Below, piece after piece: positions 8,314 to 16,663 of a DNA stretch of 51,181 bases (position 1 is the first letter of the stretch; each line of letters begins with the position of its first letter). Under the pieces are notes generated by a model. The model saw only the letters and a list, made by a program, of their open reading frames with translations. It had not been told where the DNA came from and did no database searches. A program made the translations under genes and the position numbers. This DNA comes from Lachnospiraceae bacterium (GTDB taxonomy: Bacteria; Bacillota; Clostridia; Lachnospirales; Lachnospiraceae): the NCBI GenBank assembly GCA_017469405.1, contig JAFUGL010000012.1:1-51181 (forward strand), given 5' to 3'.

Positions 8314-9416
8314 ACAAATCTCTTATACGCCTCAATACTTATATCATCAAATGTTGTCTGTTCGTTATAAAGTGAAAGTGCCATATCAAGCAAGGAAAAC
8401 ATCATTACCGCACCTGTACCCTCGCCAAGAGCAAGCTCTCCATATATCACCGGTTTAAGCTTAAGTTCATCAATAATATACCCCATAGCCGGTTCCTTGC
8501 CCATATGCGAAGCAAATATAAATTTGTTAATTTCAGGAAAGAGTCTGACTGCAACAAGTGCCGCAACAGCACTTATAACACCATCAAGAACTACAGGAAT
8601 ATGATAAACCGCTCCACCGATTATAACTCCTGCAAGACCCGCTATATCAAGACCACCAACCGTCTGAAGTATGGTAAGTACATCCGTATCAGATTTTAAT
8701 AGCTCATATTTATTTAAAGCATCATTAATTACTTTTTTCTTTTTTTCAAGACCTTCATCACTTAATCCTGCACCACGTCCGACAAGCTCTTTTTCATCAC
8801 ATTTAAGAAGCGCCGCAGCAACAGCACTGCTTGTGGTTGTGTTGCCGATTCCCATCTCGCCTGTTCCGATTACAGCATATCCCTCATGCTTTAAGTCAGC
8901 CACCATATCCATTCCTGTCTGTATGGCAAGATACATTTCCTCTTTTGTCATGGCAGGCTCTTTGACAAAATTCCTAGTACCCATCGAAACCTTCCTGTCA
9001 AGCACACCGGGTATTATTTCGTCCGACTTTATACCTATATCAACAGGTATAATTTTAGTATTATTAACTGCTGCCATCCTGCATACCGATGATTTATTTT
9101 CACCCATAGCCCCGGCAACCGCTAAAGTGACCTCATAGCCACTCTGACTTATACCCTCTTCAACTACACCGTTATCCGCACACATAACGATAATTGCTTT
9201 TTTTCCAAGATTTAATTTATCTGTTTTTAATATGCTTCCCATCCTTGCCGTTATATCTTCAAATACGCCGAGACTGTCAAGCGGCTTGGCTGCATTATCC
9301 CAACGTTTTTTTACAGAAGCATAATATGTACTGTCAGGCAGAGTAATATTGAATTTTCCGGTTAAAACATCTTCAAATAAATATTTATTCATATTTCTAA
9401 ATTCCCAGTTCATCAT
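8310..9416 (-). CDS. cobT: Nicotinate-nucleotide--dimethylbenzimidazole phosphoribosyltransferase
   Basis: CobT activates the lower-ligand base by making alpha-ribazole phosphate from nicotinate mononucleotide. Typical segments are 'VMCADNGVVEEGISQSG', 'VAGAMGENKSSVCRMA', 'GTGEMGIGNTTTSSAVAAAL' and the C-terminal LGEGTGAVMMFSLLD, whose glutamate is the catalytic base in the family. Length is 368 residues, close to the usual 350. The first ATG pair (9411-9416) has no clear ribosome binding site. A start at the in-frame ATG at 9392 (protein MNKYLFEDV) would be closer to family length, so the first 8 residues are uncertain. It overlaps cobU by 4 bp. An unrelated ABC exporter pair separates it from cobQ. 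Confidence 0.96.
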   Translation of the reverse strand: MMNWEFRNMNKYLFEDVLTGKFNITLPDSTYYASVKKRWDNAAKPLDSLGVFEDITARMGSILKTDKLNLGKKAIIVMCADNGVVEEGISQSGYEVTLAVAGAMGENKSSVCRMAAVNNTKIIPVDIGIKSDEIIPGVLDRKVSMGTRNFVKEPAMTKEEMYLAIQTGMDMVADLKHEGYAVIGTGEMGIGNTTTSSAVAAALLKCDEKELVGRGAGLSDEGLEKKKKVINDALNKYELLKSDTDVLTILQTVGGLDIAGLAGVIIGGAVYHIPVVLDGVISAVAALVAVRLFPEINKFIFASHMGKEPAMGYIIDELKLKPVIYGELALGEGTGAVMMFSLLDMALSLYNEQTTFDDISIEAYKRFV

Positions 9417-9483
9417 GAAAATACTTTAATGTAGAAAAAGAGTATCATTTGTTAATTTTAATATTTTAATCATTAATCAACAA

Positions 9484-10272
9484 CTACGCCTTCAAATCCT
9501 TTTTGGTATACTTCACATATGCTATAACAATACCTACAACCATAAATACCATACCGATTAAAAGGTACATAACATTTATTGATTTATCATTAATTATGTC
9601 CGAACCGTCAGTGTAACCGTAAGGTGTAATATACTTTAAAAAATCAGCCTTATCGGATATGTTAGCAATCAGATTCAGGAAATAAAAAGCAGCCGTTATT
9701 CCGATTCCTATACCTATCCCGGAACTGCTTATATACGCAGAGATTCCAAAGCATATTCCACCTATTTCAAGCTGCATCATAAGCTGCGCAAAATGATACA
9801 AAAGAATCTCTGTCCAAATAATCTTCTCTCCTATTGCAGCCATCGATAAAACGGCAAGGCAAAGGATGATAATATTCATCAAAACAATCATAATAAAAAC
9901 AGATATAAGCTTTTCGGTTATAACCTTTTTTCTTGATACCGGATGCGTAAATAAAAACTCCGCAGTTCTTTCCTTTTCTTCCTTCATAAGCGCTGTCACT
10001 CCCGATATCGCAGCAAAGAAGGCTCCGCCTATACCAAGTATATTTCCGCACTCAACAGCATAAAACCCGATAAGTGTTCCGAAGTTTAATTTATCCATAC
10101 CAAAGGCAGATGAAAATGTACCCATAGATGCAAATACCTTTGTTGCCTCATCCATTTCATTTTTCATCTCAGGATATAAGAATATACAAGCCAGAATAAA
10201 AAATCCTATAGCTGCTGTCCATATAATAAATGCACCCTTGTTTTGTTTTAACTCATGCTTTAAAATAATCAT
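9484..10272 (-). CDS. ABC-2 type permease
   Basis: This 262-residue protein has about six hydrophobic segments and the layout of an ABC-2 export permease. It starts MIILKHELKQNKGAFIIW, has a long extracytoplasmic part near residues 35-60, and has the cytoplasmic loop KEEKERTAEFLFTHPVSRKK (about residues 94-113), typical of permeases where TAEFL..hPvsR contacts the ATPase. It ends in a single helix and a lysine-rich tail. The gene directly upstream on the same strand encodes its ATPase. The substrate is unknown; drug, peptide or sodium export have all been assigned to this family. It lies among the cobalamin genes, but nothing in it points to corrinoid transport. Confidence 0.88.
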   Translation of the reverse strand: MIILKHELKQNKGAFIIWTAAIGFFILACIFLYPEMKNEMDEATKVFASMGTFSSAFGMDKLNFGTLIGFYAVECGNILGIGGAFFAAISGVTALMKEEKERTAEFLFTHPVSRKKVITEKLISVFIMIVLMNIIILCLAVLSMAAIGEKIIWTEILLYHFAQLMMQLEIGGICFGISAYISSSGIGIGIGITAAFYFLNLIANISDKADFLKYITPYGYTDGSDIINDKSINVMYLLIGMVFMVVGIVIAYVKYTKKDLKA

Positions 10273-10365
10273 TCTCCACTTGTCTCCCCACAGTTTTCTA
10301 AATTCTTTTATTTTTTACTTCATATAAGTAAAAATCAAAAATTCATATTTAATCACTCACATAAC

Positions 10366-11232
10366 TTACGCTTCATAATAATTCATAAAAATTTCTTCCA
10401 AGGTCGGTTCTGTTATCGTAAGGTCTTTTATTTCACTTTCTGACATAAGCCTAAGAAGCTTCTTTATATCACCCGTATATAAAAAGCTTGTTGTTCCCTC
10501 GTTTTGCTGTAAATCCGAAACACCCTTAAGAGTCGTTGTATCAAAAGTACCTGAAAATGTTATTTTTTTAGCTCCAGTTTCTTCAAGCTTTTCAACCTTA
10601 TCGGATACAATAATTCTTCCGTCTTTTATAAATGCTGCCGTATGGCAATAACTTTGCACCTCCGAAAGAATATGTGAGGATAAGAATACTGTTGAACCGT
10701 TACTGTTTTCTTCAGAAAGTATCTTGAAAAATTCCTTTTGCATAAGGGGATCAAGGCCCGAGGTTGGTTCATCCAATATCAAAAGCTTAGGCTGATGCTG
10801 TATGGCACAGATTATTCCGACCTTCTTTCTGTTACCAAGTGAAAGTGCATCCACCTTTTTGGATGTATCAAGATTTAATCTTTCGCACAGCTCCTCTGCT
10901 TTTTTGGAACAATCCTTTTTCCTCATATCAACAGAAAGCTTAATAACCTCTTTAACGGTCATTTTGTTGTAAAAGTTGATTTCAGAAGGGAGATATCCTA
11001 TGCTGTCAAGGATTTTATCATGGTCACCTACTATATCCATATCGAATATTGAAGCCTCGCCGGATGTAGGTGCGATGAGTCCAAGCAATGTTCTTATAGT
11101 AGTTGATTTGCCTGCACCGTTTGGTCCGATAAAGCCAAAAAAATCCCCCTCATCCACAGACAAATTCAAATTCTCAATACCAATTATGTCCCCGTATTTT
11201 TTTTTCAGATTATTCGTCGTAATTGCTTTCAT
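10366..11232 (-). CDS. ABC transporter ATP-binding protein (ABC-2 exporter type)
   Basis: This 288-residue protein is a complete nucleotide-binding subunit. Walker A is GPNGAGKSTTIRTLLG (about residues 35-50), the signature motif is in 'LSLGNRKKVGIICAIQHQPK' (LSLGN in place of LSGGQ, as in many exporters), Walker B is LLILDEPTSGLDPLM, and the switch histidine is in VFLSSHILSEV. The C-terminal 70 residues form the extra domain common in BcrA/NatA-type subunits. The start has GGGGAGAG 8 bases upstream. It is 93 bp from its permease. The unit interrupts the cobalamin genes and probably exports something unrelated. Confidence 0.92.
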   Translation of the reverse strand: MKAITTNNLKKKYGDIIGIENLNLSVDEGDFFGFIGPNGAGKSTTIRTLLGLIAPTSGEASIFDMDIVGDHDKILDSIGYLPSEINFYNKMTVKEVIKLSVDMRKKDCSKKAEELCERLNLDTSKKVDALSLGNRKKVGIICAIQHQPKLLILDEPTSGLDPLMQKEFFKILSEENSNGSTVFLSSHILSEVQSYCHTAAFIKDGRIIVSDKVEKLEETGAKKITFSGTFDTTTLKGVSDLQQNEGTTSFLYTGDIKKLLRLMSESEIKDLTITEPTLEEIFMNYYEA

Positions 11233-11316
11233 ATAATATACTCTCCCCGATAAATAATATCTGATAATAATAACAGCTATATTTTATCATAAAGCAATAT
11301 TATTTAAAACAAAAAA

Positions 11317-11343
11317 GTGACAAGGTGCCAGGCATTCTGTCAC
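11317..11343. repeat. Short near-perfect palindrome in the intergenic region
   Basis: The 27 bases from 11317 begin GTGACAAGGTGCC and end GGCATTCTGTCAC. They fold on themselves over 13 pairs with two G-T pairs, one mismatch and a one-base turn. It lies between two divergent genes, upstream of the monooxygenase promoter. It could be a REP-like palindrome or an operator; there is no T-run for a terminator. Confidence 0.5.
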
Positions 11344-11360
11344 ATTAAATTAATTTATCA

Positions 11361-11389
11361 TTTACTGTCCGCTTAATGATATGTATAAT
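11361..11389 (+). promoter_or_regulatory. Sigma-A-type promoter of the small monooxygenase gene
   Basis: TTTACT (11361-11366) and a perfect TATAAT (11384-11389) are 17 bases apart and end 21 bp before the ATG of the plus-strand gene. The only plus-strand gene in the cobalamin locus thus has its own promoter. Confidence 0.65.
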
Positions 11390-11409
11390 ATACATAGAGG
11401 TGAACGAAA

Positions 11410-11733
11410 ATGATAACAGTTAATCTATATTATACAGGTAAAAACGGCAGTGCCCGAAAGTTTGCCGAAGAGATGGAACGCAGCAAAACGGCGGATATGA
11501 TTCGTGCCGAAAAGGGAAATATTCGATATGAGTATTTTTTTCCTATGAATGATCCGGAGACAGTTTTATTGATTGATGCCTGGGAGAGTCAGGAAGCCAT
11601 TGATGCTCACCATGCCTCACCTATGATGCAGACGATATCAAAGCTGCGCGAAAAATACGACTTGCATATGAAGGTTGAAAGATATGTTTCTGATGATATG
11701 CCAAAATCTGATGAAGGGTTTATACGGACATAA
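11410..11733 (+). CDS. Putative quinol monooxygenase / ABM-family protein
   Basis: The 107-residue protein resembles the antibiotic biosynthesis monooxygenase (YgiN-like) ferredoxin-fold family. It starts with a beta strand [22 protein letters not shown], then [21 protein letters not shown] and [18 protein letters not shown], where W[12 protein letters not shown] is the usual family pattern. Members act on quinols or aromatic compounds without cofactor, but many have unknown substrates. An AGAGGTGA site lies about 6 bases before the ATG. It runs against the surrounding genes from its own promoter, and its last 14 bases overlap the 3' end of cobQ, so the two transcripts converge. Confidence 0.8.
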   Translation: MITVNLYYTGKNGSARKFAEEMERSKTADMIRAEKGNIRYEYFFPMNDPETVLLIDAWESQEAIDAHHASPMMQTISKLREKYDLHMKVERYVSDDMPKSDEGFIRT

Positions 11734-13345
11734 TCTCATAAACCTTATCCATATCCATAAACTCTCTTAAGGTATCTGCAAGTTTGTCATATTCCGCTTC
11801 CTTAATATCCTTATAGCTCTTTATATCAATATTTTCAAGATTTACATTTTTTCTTTCTGCCAATGCCTTTATGATTGTTTCTGCTATATCACCTTTATCA
11901 AATATTCCATGTACATAAGTTCCGTAAACATTTTCCTTTTGAACCACAGGGCTATATGTATTATCTGTAGTGTCCATATTATCTGCACTCTCAGAAACGC
12001 CCATATGTATTTCATAGCCTTCAAATTCTTTTTCTGATAATGCTTCAAATAAACCTGTCAGCTTTCCAATCCTTCCGCTTATCTGCTTACGTGTTTTTTC
12101 CTCACAGATATGCGTATCTATCAGAAGAAGTCCCATACCTTCTATGCATCCGCCTTCTTCATTTCCTTCCTCGTCGTAAATCATATAGCCAAGCATCTGA
12201 TAACCGCCACAGATTCCAAAAACCGGTGTAGATGAATATGATCTTTCTTCATACTCTTTGTTACCATCCATACCCGCCAGATCTAAACAAACATTTTTTT
12301 CATCTGCTAACTTCTTAATCTTAGCTTCAAATCCGCTTTCTCTTAGCCACCTCATATCCCCAATTGTATTCTTACTTCCGGGAAGAATTATCATATCAGG
12401 ATTACCAAGTGAATTTACATCATTCACATAGCGTAGATTAATTATGTCCGTCTGTTCAAATACATTAAAATCCGTAAAATTAGATATATGAGGAAGTCTG
12501 ATAACAGCTATATCAAGCTTAAACTCTCCATCATTTTCATTATTTATCAAGCTTAAATTACTATTGTTTTTACATGCTTTTACACTTTTATCGAATCTAT
12601 TTTTATTTACTCTTTTTCCATCAAATCGTTCCGTCAGGCTGTCCTCGTCATCAAGGTTAAGACTCATATACGGCACTACTCCGACAACATCAACATTACC
12701 TTTTTCCGAAAGCATCTCTATACCCGGATCAAGTATTGTCTTATCACCACGGAACTTATTTATAACAAGACCCTTAACGCGTGCCCTCTCATCCTCCTCT
12801 AAAAGCATAAGCGTACCAAGAAGCTGTGCAAACACACCGCCCCTGTCTATATCACCCACAAGGATAACAGGAGCATCTGCAAGCTTTGCCATGCCCATAT
12901 TTACGATATCATTTTCCTTAAGGTTAATCTCTGCCGGACTTCCCGCACCCTCGATTACGATAATGTCATACTCCTTATCAAGCTTCTCATATGCCTTCAT
13001 AATTTCTGGCACTAATTTTTTCTTATACTCAAAATACTCTCTGGCCTTCATATTGCCTATTACTTCACCATTTACAATAACCTGAGAACCTAAGTCACTT
13101 GTCGGCTTAAGAAGTATAGGATTCATAGCCACATCAGGCGCAATTCCTGCTGCCTCCGCCTGCATAACCTGTGCACGTCCCATCTCAAGACCATCGGCAG
13201 TTATATATGAATTAAGCGCCATATTTTGCGACTTAAATGGACACACCTTATAACCATCCTGCTTAAATATTCTGCAAAGTCCTGCCACTATTAAGCTTTT
13301 TCCCACATTTGACATGGTTCCCTGAACCATAATAACCTTAGCCAT
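11720..13345 (-). CDS. cobQ: Cobyric acid synthase (CobQ/CbiP)
   Basis: CobQ amidates four carboxylates of adenosylcobyrinic acid a,c-diamide to give adenosylcobyric acid, using glutamine and ATP. The N-terminal dethiobiotin-synthetase-like domain has the P-loop [19 protein letters not shown] and the segment [20 protein letters not shown]. Further on come '[13 protein letters not shown]' and '[13 protein letters not shown]'. The C-terminal class I amidotransferase-like domain has the nucleophile in [12 protein letters not shown] and the histidine in [11 protein letters not shown] length of 541 residues is slightly above the usual 490-510; the extra lies in low-complexity stretches such as the [15 protein letters not shown] linker. 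The start has AAGGGG 6 bases before the ATG. Its 3' end overlaps the convergent monooxygenase gene. Confidence 0.97.
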   Translation of the reverse strand: MAKVIMVQGTMSNVGKSLIVAGLCRIFKQDGYKVCPFKSQNMALNSYITADGLEMGRAQVMQAEAAGIAPDVAMNPILLKPTSDLGSQVIVNGEVIGNMKAREYFEYKKKLVPEIMKAYEKLDKEYDIIVIEGAGSPAEINLKENDIVNMGMAKLADAPVILVGDIDRGGVFAQLLGTLMLLEEDERARVKGLVINKFRGDKTILDPGIEMLSEKGNVDVVGVVPYMSLNLDDEDSLTERFDGKRVNKNRFDKSVKACKNNSNLSLINNENDGEFKLDIAVIRLPHISNFTDFNVFEQTDIINLRYVNDVNSLGNPDMIILPGSKNTIGDMRWLRESGFEAKIKKLADEKNVCLDLAGMDGNKEYEERSYSSTPVFGICGGYQMLGYMIYDEEGNEEGGCIEGMGLLLIDTHICEEKTRKQISGRIGKLTGLFEALSEKEFEGYEIHMGVSESADNMDTTDNTYSPVVQKENVYGTYVHGIFDKGDIAETIIKALAERKNVNLENIDIKSYKDIKEAEYDKLADTLREFMDMDKVYEIMSV

Positions 13346-13448
13346 AGATACCCCTTAATCTAATCCGTTAAAATCTTAATCAACTTACCATAACAGTTAC
13401 ATAACCTATTCGTTGAAATTCACCTAAAGAAAACAGCTTAATTCTATC

Positions 13449-14219
13449 TTATTCATAGAAATCCACCTTTGAAAAATACATCTTAAACGCATCTTCATCT
13501 ATATCAAATAAATCCATAATTATATTCTTCTTAAACACCTCTTTAGGCGTACCGTAGCCGGAGATATTTTCGCCCTTTACGCAAAGCACCTTGTCAGATA
13601 TCTTGCCTGCCAGTTCTATCTCGTGAAGGGATAAGATGACAGCCACCTTTTCTATTTTAGCCATCCTCTTTAAGACCTCCAAAAGCTCTATCTTATACTT
13701 TATATCAAGGTATGAGGTCGGCTCATCCAAAACCAGTACTTCGGGTTTTTGACATATAGCCCTTGCCAGAAGTACGCGCTGCTTTTGTCCGTCACTCAGC
13801 TTTTGAAAATCCCTGTCCTTAAGCGAGAGTATTCCGACCATCTCCATTGACTCAAAAATTACTTTCTCATCCTCTTTACTTAAGATTCCCATTTTACCTG
13901 TATAAGGATATCTTCCCAGTGCTACTACATCATAGCATGTAAGAAGCTCCGGTCTCACACGCTCAGTCAAAAGTACGGAAACTTTTTTTGCCATATCCTT
14001 GTAATTAATATCCTTTAAATCATTTTCACCGATAAAAACCGTGCCGGAAACCACCTCAAGCTGTCTGGTTATACTTTTCAAAATTGTAGACTTTCCTGAA
14101 CCGTTAGGCCCGATAAGCGTAAGAATCTCACCCTTGCTTACACCAAACTCTATATCCTTTATAATTGGCTTGCCATTATATCCGACTGAAAGTTTCGATG
14201 TTTTTAAATAATAATCCAT
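13449..14219 (-). CDS. ABC ATPase of a corrinoid/iron-chelate importer (BtuD/FecE-like)
   Basis: This 256-residue nucleotide-binding subunit has Walker A GPNGSGKSTILKSI (about residues 37-50), a Q-loop region typical of FecE proteins (VSVLLTERVRPELLTCYDVV and ALGRYPYTGKMG), signature LSDGQKQRVLLARAI, Walker B VLVLDEPTSYLD and switch histidine SLHEIELA. It is three bases downstream of the permease stop and has GGGAG 6 bases before the ATG. Family knowledge allows vitamin B12, heme or siderophore uptake. The riboswitch and the B12 genes make corrinoid uptake most likely. Confidence 0.93.
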   Translation of the reverse strand: MDYYLKTSKLSVGYNGKPIIKDIEFGVSKGEILTLIGPNGSGKSTILKSITRQLEVVSGTVFIGENDLKDINYKDMAKKVSVLLTERVRPELLTCYDVVALGRYPYTGKMGILSKEDEKVIFESMEMVGILSLKDRDFQKLSDGQKQRVLLARAICQKPEVLVLDEPTSYLDIKYKIELLEVLKRMAKIEKVAVILSLHEIELAGKISDKVLCVKGENISGYGTPKEVFKKNIIMDLFDIDEDAFKMYFSKVDFYE

Positions 14220-14222
14220 TTC

Positions 14223-15275
14223 CTACTCCCTCTTGCTGCCCTTAATCAGCATCGCAATAACTATAGGTGCACCAAATACCGCCGTAACAGTGCTTATATT
14301 AAGCTCCGTTGGTGAAAATGCAGTCCTAGCTATAAGGTCACATACCATACAGAATATACTTCCCCCTATAAAGCATGCCGGTATGACAATTATCGGCTTG
14401 GATGTACGAAGCCCTCTTTTTATAAGATGAGGCACCGCGATACCGACAAAGGATATAGGACCGGCAAAGGCTGTAACGCATGCCGAAAGAACGCTCGACA
14501 AAAGAATAAGCACAACCCTGAACACCCTTATATTTACACCAACACTTTTTGCATAAGCCTCTCCAAGTAAAAATGCGCTTATCGGCTTTGCAAGTATAAA
14601 TATGATAATTGATGTAATCGTTACTATAATAAATGCAATAAAAACATCACGCCAGTTAGATGCCGAAAAACTTCCGAGCGACCAGCCGTGAAGATTGATA
14701 ATATCAGAATCACTTGCAAATGTTATGATAAAATCCGTAATAGCTGAGCATATGTAATTAATCATTATACCGCCGATTATAAGAACCGACATGGACTTAA
14801 TGTATCTGGATAAAACAAGAATAAATGCTATCGAAAGCATAGAACCGGCAAATGCCGCAATTACAAGAGAAATGGATGAAACTCTTCCGAATTTCTCAAG
14901 AAAGAAAACAAGGGTAAGAGCAACCACCATCTTGGCACCCGAAGAGATACCAAGAATATAAGGACCCGCAATAGGATTATTGAAAAATATCTGAAGCAAA
15001 AGTCCCGACAAAGAAAGCGCTCCTCCTAAAATCGCAGCCATACAAATCCTCGGAAGTCTTATATGCCAGATAATATTATAATAACCCTTCTCTCCCTCTC
15101 TCAAAAAAATAATCTTAAAAATCTCCGGTACGGAAATATCAACCGAACCGATATTAATATTCAAAATTGTAATAATAACAAACAAAACAAACATGAAAAA
15201 AAAGAATAAGGTATATCTCATTCTGTTGCCTGAATTATTAATCTCAATATCATTCAAATCTCTCTTTTTTTTCAT
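14223..15275 (-). CDS. ABC permease of a corrinoid/iron-chelate importer (BtuC/FecCD family)
   Basis: The protein has about ten membrane helices and the FecCD landmarks: 'IIWHIRLPRICMAAILGGAL' near the start (RLPR...LvGaaL), 'NPIAGPYILGISSGAKM' and 'AGPISFVGIAVPHLIKR' (gpi.FvGL.vPhl.R) in the last third. I chose the ATG at 15275 (MKKKRDLND) because GGAGAAAA precedes it at a good distance. The longer in-frame start at 15341 would lie inside an inverted repeat and lacks a binding site. With this start the protein is 350 residues, the family's length. It pairs with the ATPase downstream and the lipoprotein upstream. Confidence 0.93.
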   Translation of the reverse strand: MKKKRDLNDIEINNSGNRMRYTLFFFFMFVLFVIITILNINIGSVDISVPEIFKIIFLREGEKGYYNIIWHIRLPRICMAAILGGALSLSGLLLQIFFNNPIAGPYILGISSGAKMVVALTLVFFLEKFGRVSSISLVIAAFAGSMLSIAFILVLSRYIKSMSVLIIGGIMINYICSAITDFIITFASDSDIINLHGWSLGSFSASNWRDVFIAFIIVTITSIIIFILAKPISAFLLGEAYAKSVGVNIRVFRVVLILLSSVLSACVTAFAGPISFVGIAVPHLIKRGLRTSKPIIVIPACFIGGSIFCMVCDLIARTAFSPTELNISTVTAVFGAPIVIAMLIKGSKRE

Positions 15276-15338
15276 GTCTTTTTTCTCCAAATTACATATA
15301 ATAATCAAACATATTATATACTTTATCACTGTGTAAAT

Positions 15339-15384
15339 CAAATTGAGTGTGTTTGCGTTGAAACTTGTCTACACACTCAATTTG
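15339..15384. repeat. 13-bp perfect inverted repeat between the lipoprotein and permease genes
   Basis: CAAATTGAGTGTG (15339-15351) and CACACTCAATTTG (15372-15384) form a perfect 13-bp stem with a 20-base loop. On the minus strand it follows the binding-protein gene and precedes the permease gene. There is no T-run, so it may serve as a processing or stability hairpin that separates expression of the abundant lipoprotein from the membrane subunits. Confidence 0.7.
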
Positions 15385-15396
15385 TCATAGAAAAAC

Positions 15397-16584
15397 TCAA
15401 TGTATCCTGTAAAGGAATTCAAGCGTTTCAGCATCATCATCAGTCAAAACGGTATGGAAATCTCCGATTATATTTCCTATAACATCCGTAGCCTGAAACA
15501 TATTTTTTTCCGTACACCACACATTGTCATTTTTAACTGCCTTAAACTCTGCAAAAAGCGCATTTTTATCTATTAATTCATCTATACTGTGAAGTGGATT
15601 ATCAATTGTTGCATTATATATAAGATAGTCAACATCCTTCGCAGTATTATAAAACTCTTCCATAGTAATATTTGTACTTGATGATGCCTTTTCATCATCA
15701 GCCCCAAGGTCATCAAATATGTAATCTCCGCCTGCTATCTCAATCATCTTTGGTATGTAATCAGAGGTCTTTCGCACGACAACAGATCCGGATTCATTTA
15801 TATAAAAATATGCGACAGTCTTACCTGTGCTTTCATAATCCGAAAGCTCCTCAACATATTTTTTCTGCTCAGCAAAAAATGCATCTGCTTCATCCTGTCT
15901 GTCTGTTATCTCTGCATAAACCTTTATCCATTCGCTTCTTGCAAGAGGATGATCCTCATAGCTTGAGCAGTCGATAAAAACCGTAATCCCAAGCTCCTCC
16001 AATTTTTCCTGAACTTCAGGAGTATGAAGAATCATTGTATTTTCTATTGCAAGCTTACATTCATCATCCATCAGATATTCATAATCAGGCTCCGAATACT
16101 TACCTGCAAATACAATCCTTTCCTCCTCCATAGCTTCCGTAACAGCATCTATATGCCAGTCTTCGGCATTAAGAGATGTGGTTCCTACCATATCAAGTGC
16201 ATCCATAGCATTAAATAATGCCATAGTTGAGGTTGAAGCAAGATATATATCAGAAACAGGCTTTTTAATTATATAATAATCCTTTGCACCCTCAGGCACA
16301 TCCTTACCCTCCGGCACAAGAAGATAATTTCTTCCGTCACTTACACTGATAAGAGAATAACCTTCCTCATATCTGTAAATTGTAAAACACTCCGCATAAT
16401 CAAGCGAAACGACTTCTTTAAAATGAAGCCCCTCTATCAAAGGGGCTTCTTCATTAATTGCATCTGTGTCACTGCTAACTTCGTTATTAGATTTTTTATT
16501 TGCTCCACAGCCTGTCAGCATAAATGAAAATATCAACAGAATGCAAAGCAATAAATTTATATTTCCTGTCTTTTTACTTGTCAT
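15397..16584 (-). CDS. Substrate-binding lipoprotein of the importer (BtuF/FecB-like)
   Basis: The 395-residue protein starts with a lipoprotein signal, a hydrophobic stretch ending in FMLTGCGANKK, so Cys25 or Cys26 would be lipidated and the protein would sit on the outer face of the membrane. The rest resembles type III periplasmic binding proteins for chelates: 'KKPVSDIYLASTSTMALFNA' and 'MVGTTSL' near the start, 'EPDYEYLMDDECKLAIENTM' in the middle, and 'KTVAYFYINESGSVVVRKTS' before the second lobe with 'GGDYIFDDLG'. The N-terminal linker is Asn/Ser/Glu-rich. It is first in the importer unit, followed by permease and ATPase. Its place under the cobalamin riboswitch argues for corrinoids. 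Confidence 0.88.
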   Translation of the reverse strand: MTSKKTGNINLLLCILLIFSFMLTGCGANKKSNNEVSSDTDAINEEAPLIEGLHFKEVVSLDYAECFTIYRYEEGYSLISVSDGRNYLLVPEGKDVPEGAKDYYIIKKPVSDIYLASTSTMALFNAMDALDMVGTTSLNAEDWHIDAVTEAMEEERIVFAGKYSEPDYEYLMDDECKLAIENTMILHTPEVQEKLEELGITVFIDCSSYEDHPLARSEWIKVYAEITDRQDEADAFFAEQKKYVEELSDYESTGKTVAYFYINESGSVVVRKTSDYIPKMIEIAGGDYIFDDLGADDEKASSSTNITMEEFYNTAKDVDYLIYNATIDNPLHSIDELIDKNALFAEFKAVKNDNVWCTEKNMFQATDVIGNIIGDFHTVLTDDDAETLEFLYRIH

Positions 16585-16663
16585 TTTTAATTTCCTATAA
16601 TTAATATGAATATTTCATTTTTATAATTTAAATTATAATATATCAAGTTTAAAATTCTAATTG

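Noticed and set aside
10312-10336. AT-only hairpin between the ABC ATPase and permease genes
   Set aside because: Stem is entirely weak pairs apart from one or two, so chance is likely in this AT-rich sequence.
15276-15341. Longer start for the importer permease
   Set aside because: It begins inside the inverted repeat, has no binding site, and exceeds family length.
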